A DNA stretch of 64,000 nucleotides. Source: an uncultured Eubacterium sp. GTDB lineage: Bacteria > Bacillota > Clostridia > Oscillospirales > Acutalibacteraceae. Every line of letters begins with the position of its first letter. The stretch's first letter is position 1. Location of the stretch: NCBI GenBank assembly GCA_910583925.1, contig CAJTZJ010000004.1, positions 67,001 to 131,000 of the forward strand, in the 5' to 3' direction. The notes below the pieces were generated by a model. It searched no databases and was not told the origin of the DNA. It saw nothing but the letters and a program-made list of their open reading frames with translations. The translations under genes and the position numbers were made by a program. Below, in pieces: positions 8,542-16,358 of the stretch.

Positions 8542-9271
8542 TTTTAACCTCACAAGATATATAGTTGCAGTATTCTTTAATTATATCAATATCCGTCAGC
8601 GAATAAATCATTCTTGCACCAACGCTGTCCTCTATTTCATTAAACACTATTTTACCACTGTTAAAAACAAAATCAATACCTATATAATCATATTTTATTA
8701 AATCAGATATATTATGGATAAGATTTTTCTCGTTTTGTGAAAGAATATAAGGCTTTGCTATCCCGCCAAGGCAGAAATTGGCACGAAAATCCGATTTGCT
8801 TTCGCGAAGAATTGCCGCTTTGATTTCTCCGTTTATGAGCCAGACTCTTAAATCCTTTCCTAAATCAGATGCAGGCTTCTGATAAACATAGCCTTTTTCA
8901 AAAAGCTCTTTTTTGTTTATCATAAAAACCTCTGTTCCGCCCTTACCGTGGGCAGATTTTTTTACAGCGGGAATATCGCCGTAATTTATCGGCATAATTT
9001 CAATGCCGTTTTTCTGCATAAATTCATAGCACGCCTGCTTATCGTTGGAAAGCTTTGTTAAAGAGGAAGGATTGAAAACCCTTACTCCTTTTTTTTCGAA
9101 GCTTTGGGCAATTTTATAATTATTCGTTCTGTTTATAACAAAATCAGCTTGGCAGGAAAAATTCAGTTCCTCCTGAAAAACAAGCTTTACATCAAGATAT
9201 TTTATATATTTTTCAATGGAAAAAGCATTTCTTTCAGCTTCTTTTCTGCTGTAAACTAAAATCCCGCTCAT
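8534..9271 (-). CDS. RimK-like ATP-grasp enzyme (second of a tandem pair)
   Basis: A 245-residue ATP-grasp protein. A pre-ATP-grasp N-terminus (residues 1-80) is followed by K-L-S-N-D-K-Q-A-C-Y-E-F-M, the ATP-binding K-K-S-A-H-G-K-G-G-T-E-V-F, a central D-L-R-V-W-L-I-N-G-E-I-K-A-A-I-L-R strand, and Y-I-G-I-D-F-V with F-N-E-I-E-D-S-V-G-A near the end (metal-binding E and N/D region). RimK-type enzymes form C-N bonds between a carboxylate and an amine, often on peptides. The ATGA overlap with the preceding gene (9268-9271) and the 8-base overlap with feoB imply a tightly coupled operon. The substrate is unknown. Confidence 0.8.
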   Translation of the reverse strand: MSGILVYSRKEAERNAFSIEKYIKYLDVKLVFQEELNFSCQADFVINRTNNYKIAQSFEKKGVRVFNPSSLTKLSNDKQACYEFMQKNGIEIMPINYGDIPAVKKSAHGKGGTEVFMINKKELFEKGYVYQKPASDLGKDLRVWLINGEIKAAILRESKSDFRANFCLGGIAKPYILSQNEKNLIHNISDLIKYDYIGIDFVFNSGKIVFNEIEDSVGARMIYSLTDIDIIKEYCNYISCEVKNG

Positions 9272-10098
9272 AAACTTTCCTTTAAAAGATTTTGTTTGAT
9301 TTCATTAAAAATTAAGGCTGCAATGTCTATATCGGTGCATTTCATAATATTTATTATGTGGGCGTTGCTGTTAACCTCGCATACCAAATCTCCGTACAGA
9401 ATATCTACCCCGCCGAAATGAAGCCCCAATTCTTCGCAGGCTTTTACGGCAAGTCTGATTTCATTTTCAGTCGGAACGCAAGGCTTCATTGTTCCGCCGT
9501 TTGTAATATTAGAACGGAAATCATTTTCGTTTGTTCTTTCCATTGCAGCAGCAACCTTTCCGCCGACAACCTCAAGCCGTTTGTCATAACCTATTGATGC
9601 TTTTATGAATTTCTGAAGAATAAACGGTTTTTCCGTTATATGCTCTAAAATTTCGTCTATACTGTTGCAAAGAAACACCTGCTCTCCGAAGGAACCGAAG
9701 CATTCCTTGAAAACAACAGGCAAGCCAAGTTTTTCAACAGCCATTTGGGCGAATTCGGAAAAGTCAGCCTTAAAATATGTTTTGGGTGCAATCATTGTTT
9801 CGGGCTGGGGAACTTTTCCGAGCAATTCGATATATGTTCTTGCCTTGTCATCACATTTTTCTATGGAAGAAGCGCTGTTAAAAACAGGAAGCCCTTCGTG
9901 TTCAAGCCTTCTTGCAAGGTTGATATCCTTATCCCAGAAAAGCACAAAATCGCAGTCTGCTTTCTGAACAGACAATTCAAGATTTGTTTTAATCTTTAAT
10001 TCAATTCCCTCTTTTTTTGCTGAGGAAACAAGAGCGCTGTGAAGCGTATTGTATTTTTCGGTGTTAAGAAAATGATTAACAGCAAGAATTCCCTTCAT
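9268..10098 (-). CDS. RimK-like ATP-grasp enzyme (first of a tandem pair)
   Basis: A 276-residue ATP-grasp ligase-like protein and the first gene of the operon. Visible landmarks are K-C-D-D-K-A-R-T-Y-I-E-L-L before the ATP-grasp domain, V-V-F-K-E-C-F-G-S-F-G-E-Q-V-F (ATP-binding loop), D-K-R-L-E-V-V-G-G-K-V-A-A-A-M-E-R-T and G-V-D-I-L, with C-E-V-N-S-N-A-H as the Mg/ATP-binding end. It shares its layout with the next gene, so the two probably arose by duplication. The ATG at 10098 has AAAGGAAAGG upstream and a sigma-A promoter at 10132-10160. Its role next to feoB is unknown; peptide or cofactor ligation is possible. Confidence 0.8.
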   Translation of the reverse strand: MKGILAVNHFLNTEKYNTLHSALVSSAKKEGIELKIKTNLELSVQKADCDFVLFWDKDINLARRLEHEGLPVFNSASSIEKCDDKARTYIELLGKVPQPETMIAPKTYFKADFSEFAQMAVEKLGLPVVFKECFGSFGEQVFLCNSIDEILEHITEKPFILQKFIKASIGYDKRLEVVGGKVAAAMERTNENDFRSNITNGGTMKPCVPTENEIRLAVKACEELGLHFGGVDILYGDLVCEVNSNAHIINIMKCTDIDIAALIFNEIKQNLLKESL

Positions 10099-10131
10099 AA
10101 GCCTTTCCTTTCAATGAAAGAATTTTTAATA

Positions 10132-10160
10132 ATTGTAGCATTTATCCTTGCTTTTTTCAA
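10132..10160 (-). promoter_or_regulatory. sigma-A promoter of the ATP-grasp/feoB/guaA operon
   Basis: On the minus strand TTGAAA (10155-10160) and TACAAT (10132-10137) are 17 bases apart. I see no Fur-type or purine riboswitch sequence between it and the start codon. Confidence 0.65.
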
Positions 10161-10240
10161 TCAGCCGTTATAAAATAAATATATTATTTTTAAAATAATA
10201 GTTCGTTCAGCAAAATATTCATTAATAGGGAGGAATTTTA

Positions 10241-11416
10241 ATGACAGAATACACGCTAAAATACGGCTGTAACCCCAACCAGAATCCTGCAAGAATTCAT
10301 ATGGACGGCAAAGAGCTTCCGTTTGAGATTTTAAACGGCAGTGCAGGATACATAAATCTTCTTGATGCGTTCAATTCATGGCAGCTTGTTAAAGAGCTGA
10401 AAAAGGCAACAGGTCTTCCGAGTGCAGCTTCCTTTAAGCATGTTTCTCCGGCAGGTGCTGCGGTTGCAAAGCCGCTTTCGGAAAACGAAAGAAAAGCATG
10501 CTTCGTTCCGGATGGCTTAGAGCTTTCTCCGATTGCGCAGGCTTATGTAAGAGCAAGAGGCTGTGACAGAGTTTCCTCGTTCGGTGATTTTGCTGCGCTT
10601 TCAGATGAATGTGATGCTTCAGTTGCGCAGTTCCTTGTAAAAGAGGTATCAGACGGTATCATTGCTCCGTCCTATACCGATGAGGCTCTTGAAATTCTTA
10701 AAAGCAAGCGCCGCGGCGGTTATCTTGTTATTAAAATTGATCCTGATTTTGTTCCTGAAGAAACTGAAACAAAACAGGTTTTCGGCATTAAGTTTGAACA
10801 GAAAAGAAATGATGCTGAAATGAATATGAGCTTGTTTGATAATATGCCTACAGCCGTTAAGGAAATTCCTGAAATTGCTAAAATTGATCTGCTTATTTCC
10901 ATGATTACGCTTAAATATACCCAGTCCAACTCCGTTTGCTATGCAATGGGCGGTCAGACAATCGGTGTAGGCGCAGGTCAGCAGTCAAGAATTCACTGTA
11001 CCCGCCTTGCAGGAAATAAGGCAGACAATTGGTGGCTTCGTCAGAACGAAAAGGTGCTTAATCTTCCGTTTATTGACGGAATCCGCAAATGTGATGCAGA
11101 CAATGCAATAGATCTTTACATCAGTGATGATTACGAGGAATTATTTGAAAACGATACATGGAAAAGATTTTTCACTGAAAAGCCTGCTCCCTTTACAAAA
11201 GAGGAAAAAACAGAATGGCATAAAAAGATGGATTTGGTTGCTCTCGGTTCGGATGCATTCTTCCCGTTTGAGGATAATATCGAAAGAGCCGTTAAATCAG
11301 GTGTTAAATATATTGCGCAGCCTGGCGGCTCTGTAAGAGATAATAATGTTGTTGAATGCTGCGATAGCTTTGGAATTGCAATGACCATGACAGGAATTCG
11401 CCTTTTCCATCATTAA
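10241..11416 (+). CDS. stand-alone AICAR formyltransferase (PurH-type)
   Basis: A 391-residue protein matching the AICAR transformylase half of PurH, as in the separate short form found in Clostridia. It uses 10-formyl-THF to formylate AICAR in the penultimate step of IMP synthesis. Landmarks are L-K-Y-G-C-N-P-N-Q at the N-terminus, S-F-K-H-V-S-P-A-G-A near residue 65 (the conserved catalytic K-H pair) and a C-terminal Q-P-G-G-S-V-R-D. The N-terminal IMP cyclohydrolase (MGS-like) domain of bifunctional PurH is absent, so that activity must come from another gene. ATG 10241 is preceded by GGGAGGA. No purine-responsive leader is visible. The folate operon that supplies its cofactor starts at 42.3 kb. 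Confidence 0.92.
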   Translation: MTEYTLKYGCNPNQNPARIHMDGKELPFEILNGSAGYINLLDAFNSWQLVKELKKATGLPSAASFKHVSPAGAAVAKPLSENERKACFVPDGLELSPIAQAYVRARGCDRVSSFGDFAALSDECDASVAQFLVKEVSDGIIAPSYTDEALEILKSKRRGGYLVIKIDPDFVPEETETKQVFGIKFEQKRNDAEMNMSLFDNMPTAVKEIPEIAKIDLLISMITLKYTQSNSVCYAMGGQTIGVGAGQQSRIHCTRLAGNKADNWWLRQNEKVLNLPFIDGIRKCDADNAIDLYISDDYEELFENDTWKRFFTEKPAPFTKEEKTEWHKKMDLVALGSDAFFPFEDNIERAVKSGVKYIAQPGGSVRDNNVVECCDSFGIAMTMTGIRLFHH

Positions 11417-11498
11417 TATATACTGATTAATCGCATGTCCTAATAATCGTTATGCTGCCTTTTGTTAACAAGAAAAACGAAAAGCTTTAAGGAATTAT

Positions 11499-11549
11499 AA
11501 AAGAACTGATGTTTGCAAAAAATATTGCACAATATCAGTTCTTTTTGTT
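11499..11549 (+). terminator. Rho-independent terminator
   Basis: AAAAGAACTGAT (11499-11510) pairs with ATCAGTTCTTTT (11534-11545), followed by T-rich sequence. It ends the AICAR formyltransferase transcript. Confidence 0.8.
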
Positions 11550-11585
11550 TTGAAAAATTTTACAAATTTTATTACCGTTTGTATA

Positions 11586-11614
11586 TTTACAACCGTAATT
11601 TTAAAGAGTATAAT
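11586..11614 (+). promoter_or_regulatory. sigma-A promoter of the DUF6472-deacetylase operon
   Basis: TTTACA (11586-11591), a 17-base spacer and TATAAT (11609-11614), about 40 bases upstream of the TTG start at 11657. Confidence 0.7.
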
Positions 11615-11656
11615 TATATCAGATTAACACGAAATAACTCAATCGGAGATGATATT

Positions 11657-11836
11657 TTGGAGAATTTATGCGAAAAATGCTGGTACAATGCATTTGATGA
11701 GGACTCCGAAGAATACTTTTGCGATTTGCAGCTGGATGAAGACGAATATGTAAGATTGATTCAGGAAAAAAACAAAAGCTGCAAATACTTTCGCCCTGAC
11801 AACGGCGAATATGAAATCGTTAGGAGGCAGAATTAA
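11657..11836 (+). CDS. small Cys-rich protein, DUF6472-like
   Basis: A 59-residue acidic protein starting at TTG 11657, with GGAG eight bases upstream. An apparent longer frame from 11513 overlaps the terminator and promoter and is rejected. Four cysteines are visible in a C-x2-C near the N-terminus (L-C-E-K-C-W), a single C (Y-F-C-D) and a fourth (S-C-K-Y-F-R-P), suggesting a metal site. The layout matches the small clostridial family I know as DUF6472; the number is from memory. Its stop codon overlaps the deacetylase start by one base (TAATG), so the two are translationally coupled. Function unknown. Confidence 0.75.
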   Translation: MENLCEKCWYNAFDEDSEEYFCDLQLDEDEYVRLIQEKNKSCKYFRPDNGEYEIVRRQN

Positions 11837-13254
11837 TGAAATCTAAATCAGCATACAGATTAATGTCCCTTGTTTTTGTTCTATTGCTGATTTTAATCGC
11901 TTCTTCAGCACTTATTATAAACTATTTTATGTATAATCCCGCCGAAGCCGATACTTCGTTAAATCTTGGTGTCGGAGAAACCTATGAATATCCGAATGAT
12001 GGATATAAAATCAGATTTTACAGCTATAACAAAGATATTGTTACGGTTGATAAAAACGGAATGATTACTGCCGTTTCAAAAGGAACTGCCCAGCTTGCAG
12101 CAGGCAGAAAAAGAATTGATATCCATGTATTTGATGCACCTGAAAGTGTTGATATAAAAGAAAAGTCCTTTTCCCTCGGTATCGGAGAGGAATATACACT
12201 TTCTCCGTTTATTCCGGAATCTGAGCTGGATACCGGATTTGAATACAGCGTTTCGGGCGATGATGCATTTACGATAGATAAAAACGGAAAAATAAAAGCC
12301 GTAAAAGCCGGAAAGGCTACGGTTACAATTTCAACCTATAATAAGAAAACCGTTTCCTGTGAGATAAGGGTTGGCAATCCACCGCAGAAAATTTCGCTTT
12401 CGGCAAATTCCAAAACGCTTTATCTTGGTGCAACCGGCAAGGTTTATATCAACATACCTGCTGACTGCGCATCAAAGGAAATAACGATTGAAAGCAACAA
12501 CGAAAAAGTTATCAAGGTAAATTCAAAATGTGAGCTTACCCCTGTTGCAGCCGGAAAGGCTACAATTAAAGCAACAACTTATAATGGAAAAACAGCCTCC
12601 TGTGATATTACGGTTGCTGAAAAGCCGTATTACATCAGAACAAATCTGGATTCATCAAAACCGATGGTTGCATTCACTTTTGATGACGGACCAAATGCAC
12701 CCACCACAAACAAAATTCTTAATATTTTTGAAAAGAATAATGCTTCCTGCACCTTTTTTATTGTTGGTAACAGAACAAAAAGCAAGGATAATGCAAACTG
12801 TATAAAGCGAATGGTTAAAAATGGATTTCAGCTTGGAAATCATACATACGACCATACGCATTACGGCTCTGAGGTTACAATTCAGGATATTACGAATTGT
12901 GCCGACAGGCTGAATGATTTATGCGGCTTCGGGCCTACTGCATTCAGACCGACAGGCGGATATATGAGCGATATTATAAAGAAAAACTGCGGTGCACCGA
13001 TTATTCTTTGGAGTGTTGATACTGAGGATTGGAAGCTGCGTGATGAAGACAAGATTTACCATAAAATTCTAAGTGAAGTAAGAGACGGCGATATAGTGCT
13101 TATGCACGATATTTACCCAACAACTGCAAAGGCAATTGAACATGTTATTCCAAAGCTTATTGAAAACGGATATCAGATTGTAAATGTTGCCGAACTTGCA
13201 TATTATAAGGGTAAAAATCTTGAAAACGGCAAGGCTTATTTTTCAATTAAATAA
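11836..13254 (+). CDS. membrane-anchored polysaccharide deacetylase with Big2 repeats
   Basis: A 472-residue extracytoplasmic protein. An uncleaved signal anchor occupies residues 9-33. Three Ig-like Big2 repeats follow (about 37-95, 100-180 and 182-260), each ending in the V-x-A-G-K-A-T-I-type motif. A NodB deacetylase domain lies at about 270-460 with F-T-F-D-D-G-P-N (metal Asp), G-N-H-T-Y-D-H-T-H (metal His pair), F-R-P-T-G-G and a late V-L-M-H-D-I. These enzymes remove N-acetyl groups from peptidoglycan or another surface glycan. All key metal and catalytic residues appear present. It is coupled to the preceding small Cys-rich protein and ends at a strong terminator. Confidence 0.92.
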   Translation: MKSKSAYRLMSLVFVLLLILIASSALIINYFMYNPAEADTSLNLGVGETYEYPNDGYKIRFYSYNKDIVTVDKNGMITAVSKGTAQLAAGRKRIDIHVFDAPESVDIKEKSFSLGIGEEYTLSPFIPESELDTGFEYSVSGDDAFTIDKNGKIKAVKAGKATVTISTYNKKTVSCEIRVGNPPQKISLSANSKTLYLGATGKVYINIPADCASKEITIESNNEKVIKVNSKCELTPVAAGKATIKATTYNGKTASCDITVAEKPYYIRTNLDSSKPMVAFTFDDGPNAPTTNKILNIFEKNNASCTFFIVGNRTKSKDNANCIKRMVKNGFQLGNHTYDHTHYGSEVTIQDITNCADRLNDLCGFGPTAFRPTGGYMSDIIKKNCGAPIILWSVDTEDWKLRDEDKIYHKILSEVRDGDIVLMHDIYPTTAKAIEHVIPKLIENGYQIVNVAELAYYKGKNLENGKAYFSIK

Positions 13255-13267
13255 GTGAAAAAGTGAT

Positions 13268-13306
13268 TTGAAGTAAACTTTTTTTAGTTTACTTCAATTT
13301 TTTTTG
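13268..13306 (+). terminator. Rho-independent terminator
   Basis: A perfect 12-bp stem, TTGAAGTAAACT (13268-13279) with AGTTTACTTCAA (13286-13297), followed by eight T residues. Confidence 0.9.
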
Positions 13307-13355
13307 TTACCTTTTTGTGTTTTTACACACTATATATTATGAAAGGAGGTAGCCT

Positions 13356-14138
13356 ATGAACAGTAAAGATATAATTCAGTTCTTGAAATCAGAGCCATTA
13401 AGTTTCACCTATGAAGAAATTGAGCAGATGATGGATGAAGAATTATCAAAAGCTCCGGAAAAAATGGACACTGATTTTGTAGATCTGTGTGCGAAAGTGC
13501 TTAATAATGCATATTCAGAAAGCATTGAAAAAGAAAGTATAAAATGCAAAAGAATAAAATTCCCGAAAATAATGGCAATTGCAGTTATTATTGCTGTTGT
13601 TTTAGGTATTGCTGTTCCTGTTTCGGCAAAATATATCTATAATAATACATCTGATGCTATTATAAAGTTCTGTGAAGATCATTTTTCTGTTGATCTTAAA
13701 AACGGCACAACAAAAGCAGATAAGCATTTAGATGAAGATACCGAATTGGTCGGCAAATTAAAAGACGGCGGTTTTGATTATGTAATTCTGCCGAGTGCTC
13801 TTTTGAATGATTATACATATACTGTTAATATCGCTGAAAGCGATAGCTTTTTGTCGGCATTAATTTCTTTTGATGCTTTAGATTCCGATATAAGGATCAG
13901 TACTGCAATTTCTAAGTATAAAAATAATTGTATAGGTACTTTATTAGACAAAGAATATAGTGTTTCTGAAAAATATGATTCAGCAAAACAGCTTACAATC
14001 AATGGGATGGATATCTTTGTTTTCGGCAATAAAGAATATTCAACCATTACCTATGTAGATAAAGATACCTTTTATGATTTTCAACTAATGAATTGTAAAT
14101 TTGATTCTGCAATCGAAATTGCAGAGTCTATAAAATGA
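13356..14138 (+). CDS. single-pass membrane protein, anti-sigma/DUF4367-like layout
   Basis: A 260-residue protein: cytoplasmic residues 1-70 (acidic, helical), one transmembrane helix at about 71-92 (I-M-A-I-A-V-I-I-A-V-V-L-G-I-A-V-P-V) and an outside domain ending in I-N-G-M-D-I-F-V-F-G-N-K-E, which resembles the DUF4367 fold. This is the layout of anti-sigma factors and their relatives, but no sigma factor gene is adjacent, so the call is only architectural. AAAGGAGG precedes ATG 13356 at ideal spacing. It overlaps the region of the next gene's ribosome binding site, and the two form a pair. Confidence 0.65.
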   Translation: MNSKDIIQFLKSEPLSFTYEEIEQMMDEELSKAPEKMDTDFVDLCAKVLNNAYSESIEKESIKCKRIKFPKIMAIAVIIAVVLGIAVPVSAKYIYNNTSDAIIKFCEDHFSVDLKNGTTKADKHLDEDTELVGKLKDGGFDYVILPSALLNDYTYTVNIAESDSFLSALISFDALDSDIRISTAISKYKNNCIGTLLDKEYSVSEKYDSAKQLTINGMDIFVFGNKEYSTITYVDKDTFYDFQLMNCKFDSAIEIAESIK

Positions 14139-14149
14139 GGAGAATGTTT

Positions 14150-14653
14150 ATGAAAAAAGTTTTAAAATTAGCCATTGTCAGCCTGCTGCTGTTTTCATTT
14201 ATAATACCATATACGGCCTTTGCTGAAACAGACGGCTCCGATACAGAATGGCAGGATATTGGAATATCCCAAGAAGAATTTTATTCTATATTAGCCAACA
14301 ATATGGATAATTCCATATCAGTATATACTACGGGTCTAATTACAGGTTATGTGATTTCTTGTGGAAATGAGAATGGCAAATTAGCTGTTGCCGGAATAAC
14401 ACGAGGAAGAACAGATGTAGTAAAATGTGGCTTTATGGATATAACAATTCAGCGAAGAAGACACGGCAGTAGTTCTTGGGTTGATTATACAACATTGAAT
14501 GATGTATTCAATGATACATTCGTATGTAATTTGTATGAATCGTTTGTTGTTGGGGGATTGTATGAGTACAGAGCGTATTGTACTCATTATGCCAAAAAAC
14601 ATGCTTTATCAACTGAAAAGATAAAAAGTTATTCAAATGTAGTCAGGTTTTAA
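14150..14653 (+). CDS. secreted protein of unknown function
   Basis: A 167-residue protein with a clear signal peptide (M-K-K-V-L-K-L-A-I-V-S-L-L-L-F-S-F-I), probably cleaved after T-A-F-A. The mature part of about 140 residues contains an R-R-R-H-G-S-S-S-W turn and two late cysteines. It loosely resembles small secreted clostridial DUF6147-type proteins; I am not sure of that family. ATG 14150 was chosen because GAGGAG is 7 bases upstream; in-frame ATGs at 14135 and 14144 have no such site. It follows the membrane protein by 11 bases, so membrane and secreted partners are probably made together. Confidence 0.65.
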   Translation: MKKVLKLAIVSLLLFSFIIPYTAFAETDGSDTEWQDIGISQEEFYSILANNMDNSISVYTTGLITGYVISCGNENGKLAVAGITRGRTDVVKCGFMDITIQRRRHGSSSWVDYTTLNDVFNDTFVCNLYESFVVGGLYEYRAYCTHYAKKHALSTEKIKSYSNVVRF

Positions 14654-14655
14654 TT

Positions 14656-14692
14656 AAAATCCCTCTTAACCTTAGTTAAGAGGGATTTTTTA
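14656..14692 (+). terminator. Rho-independent terminator
   Basis: AAATCCCTCTTAAC pairs with GTTAAGAGGGATTT over a 4-base loop, followed by a T-run, directly after the secreted-protein stop codon. Confidence 0.9.
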
Positions 14693-14699
14693 TGCTTTC

Positions 14700-14743
14700 A
14701 AAGCCTTCTATGGTATTTAGTTATACTGTAGAAGGCTTCTTTT
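14700..14743 (+). terminator. second terminator-like hairpin
   Basis: AAGCCTTCTA (14701-14710) pairs with TAGAAGGCTT (14729-14738) and is followed by CTTTTG. The bases from 14744 to 14807 hold no gene that I can identify. Confidence 0.55.
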
Positions 14744-14807
14744 GTATGAAAAACAATGCGACCCACCTGCACTTAACCGGAGGTCTTGACTTCGGAGCGA
14801 AATCCTA

Positions 14808-15476
14808 TCAGATTCTTGCTTCCAATCTATAAATCGGAAATCCCTGCTCAGAAAAGCGTTCTTCATATTCTGTTACAATATTGCCCTCAAAATCACTATT
14901 GTGCAAATCAAGGCAGATATTACTGAGCTTAAAGCCGTTCTGCGAAAGGCTTTCTATTGAAAATTCAAAGAAGTGCATATTATCCGTTTTCTGGCAGACA
15001 ACAGCATCTCTTTTCATTATTTTTTTATAAATATCAAGAAACTGCTTATGCGTTAAACGATGCTTTGCATATTTCGCCTTTGGAAACGGACAACTGAAAT
15101 TCAGATGAATCTCACTGATTGAATCCTGCGGAATATAGCTTGGAAGATACTCCGCAGTGCAGTTCATAAATTTTATATTGGATAATTTCAGTTCCTTTGC
15201 AGCCTCACAGGCAGTAACAATAACATTTGCAGCTCTTTCTACTGCAAGGATATTGACATCGGGATTTTGCATTGCATAACTGCAGGCAAAGGCGCCTTTT
15301 CCGCAGCCAACCTCAAGCACAATTCTGTTTGAGTTCCCGAAAAGCGTTTCAAAATCAAGAAGTTTGATTTCCTTTTCTGCATTTTCGTAATTCAGATCCT
15401 CATTTACACATTCTACAAGATAATCAGAGCAGGCCACAAGCCTTTCCTCCAAGTTCTTTTTTCTTCTCATTCTCAT
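14808..15476 (-). CDS. trmB: tRNA (guanine-N7-)-methyltransferase
   Basis: A 222-residue class I SAM methyltransferase that makes m7G46 in tRNA. The SAM-binding motif V-L-E-V-G-C-G-K-G-A-F-A is near residue 60. Family-specific H-L-N-F-S-C-P-F-P-K-A-K-Y-A-K-H-R-L (near 130) matches the TrmB F-P-D-P-W-P-K-x-x-H-x-x-R-R region in a variant form. The basic N-terminus M-R-M-R-R-K-K is usual. ATG 15476 has GGTG at short spacing. It is convergent with the secreted-protein gene and divergent from the acetyltransferase gene. Confidence 0.92.
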   Translation of the reverse strand: MRMRRKKNLEERLVACSDYLVECVNEDLNYENAEKEIKLLDFETLFGNSNRIVLEVGCGKGAFACSYAMQNPDVNILAVERAANVIVTACEAAKELKLSNIKFMNCTAEYLPSYIPQDSISEIHLNFSCPFPKAKYAKHRLTHKQFLDIYKKIMKRDAVVCQKTDNMHFFEFSIESLSQNGFKLSNICLDLHNSDFEGNIVTEYEERFSEQGFPIYRLEARI

Positions 15477-15586
15477 ATTATCACCGTTTGCATTTTATCA
15501 TAAATTCTTTTATCGGGCAAGTCTGTATTGATTTTATTATTGTTTTATAATAGAATAATTGTATAGAAAAGCAGGAGGTCTGCGCA

Positions 15587-16201
15587 GTGACAGAAAAAGA
15601 ACGAATGGATGCAGGTAGGCTTTATATCTGCGAGGATGACAATATTATGAAGGTGCAGCTGAAGCATCTGGAAAAGCTTTATGATTTCAATGAAACAAGA
15701 CCGAGCCAGCTTCAGCTCAGAGATGCCCTCCTTCGCGAAATGTTTGCCGAAATCGGCGAGGATTGTTATATCGAACCGCCGCTTCGTGCAAACTGGGGCG
15801 GTGTACATGTTCATTTCGGCAATCATGTATATGCTAATTTTAACTTGACACTTGTTGACGACGGAAATATCTATGTAGGCAATGATGTTATGTTTGCACC
15901 GAATGTAGTTGTTGCTACAGCAGGTCATCCCTTATGCCCCGAGCTTCGTGAAAAGGGCTATCAGTACAATGCGGATGTTCATATCGGAAACAATGTCTGG
16001 ATCGGAACAGGCTCGCTGATTATGCCCGGTGTTACTATCGGTGATAATACGGTTATCGGCGCAGGCTCTGTTGTTACCAAGGATATTCCGTCTGATGTTG
16101 TTGCTGTTGGTAATCCTTGTAAGGTTATGAGAAAAATTTGCGAAAAGGATTATGCGTATTATTTTAAAGACAGAGAGATTGATATAAAAATTGATAAGTA
16201 A
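15587..16201 (+). CDS. maltose/galactoside O-acetyltransferase family (left-handed beta-helix)
   Basis: A 204-residue hexapeptide-repeat acetyltransferase of the Maa/LacA family. The N-terminal Mac domain (M-D-A-G-R-L-Y, then L-Y-D-F-N-E-T-R-P-S) is followed by repeats such as I-G-N-N-V-W-I-G-T-G-S and I-G-D-N-T-V-I-G-A-G-S-V-V-T-K-D-I-P. The catalytic histidine is in A-T-A-G-H-P-L. It acetylates sugar hydroxyls with acetyl-CoA; the sugar cannot be inferred. The GTG start at 15587 has a perfect AGGAGG eight bases upstream (15573-15578). Confidence 0.9.
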   Translation: MTEKERMDAGRLYICEDDNIMKVQLKHLEKLYDFNETRPSQLQLRDALLREMFAEIGEDCYIEPPLRANWGGVHVHFGNHVYANFNLTLVDDGNIYVGNDVMFAPNVVVATAGHPLCPELREKGYQYNADVHIGNNVWIGTGSLIMPGVTIGDNTVIGAGSVVTKDIPSDVVAVGNPCKVMRKICEKDYAYYFKDREIDIKIDK

Positions 16202-16286
16202 GTCCAAAGAGTAAGCTGCAGAATGCCTTGCTTTCAATATATTCCGGGTTGTCCGGAGTGTCGGATTCTGCTAATATGATTATAAT

Positions 16287-16318
16287 AAAAAGAGGGCATA
16301 TGCCCTCTTTTATTTTTT
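16287..16318. terminator. bidirectional terminator
   Basis: The palindrome AGAGGGCA/TGCCCTCT (16291-16308) has A-runs before and T-runs after it. It serves the acetyltransferase and the convergent serS. Just upstream (about 16215-16275) GCAGAAT/ATTCTGC encloses a CCGG-rich inner hairpin that I cannot assign. Confidence 0.85.
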
Positions 16319-16358
16319 ATTATCTCTATGTTAAAACCAGCAGCGGCAAGACATATTT

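Noticed and set aside
10099..10240. Search for a purine or ZTP riboswitch before the AICAR formyltransferase and guaA
   Set aside because: None of the conserved cores of these riboswitches is visible in either upstream region; guaA has only a 33-base gap.
14744..14807. A short non-coding stretch beginning AACAATGCGACCCACCTG
   Set aside because: It looked like the end of a structured RNA, possibly 6S-like, but only 64 bases remain between a terminator and trmB, too few for 6S RNA, and I could not match a family.
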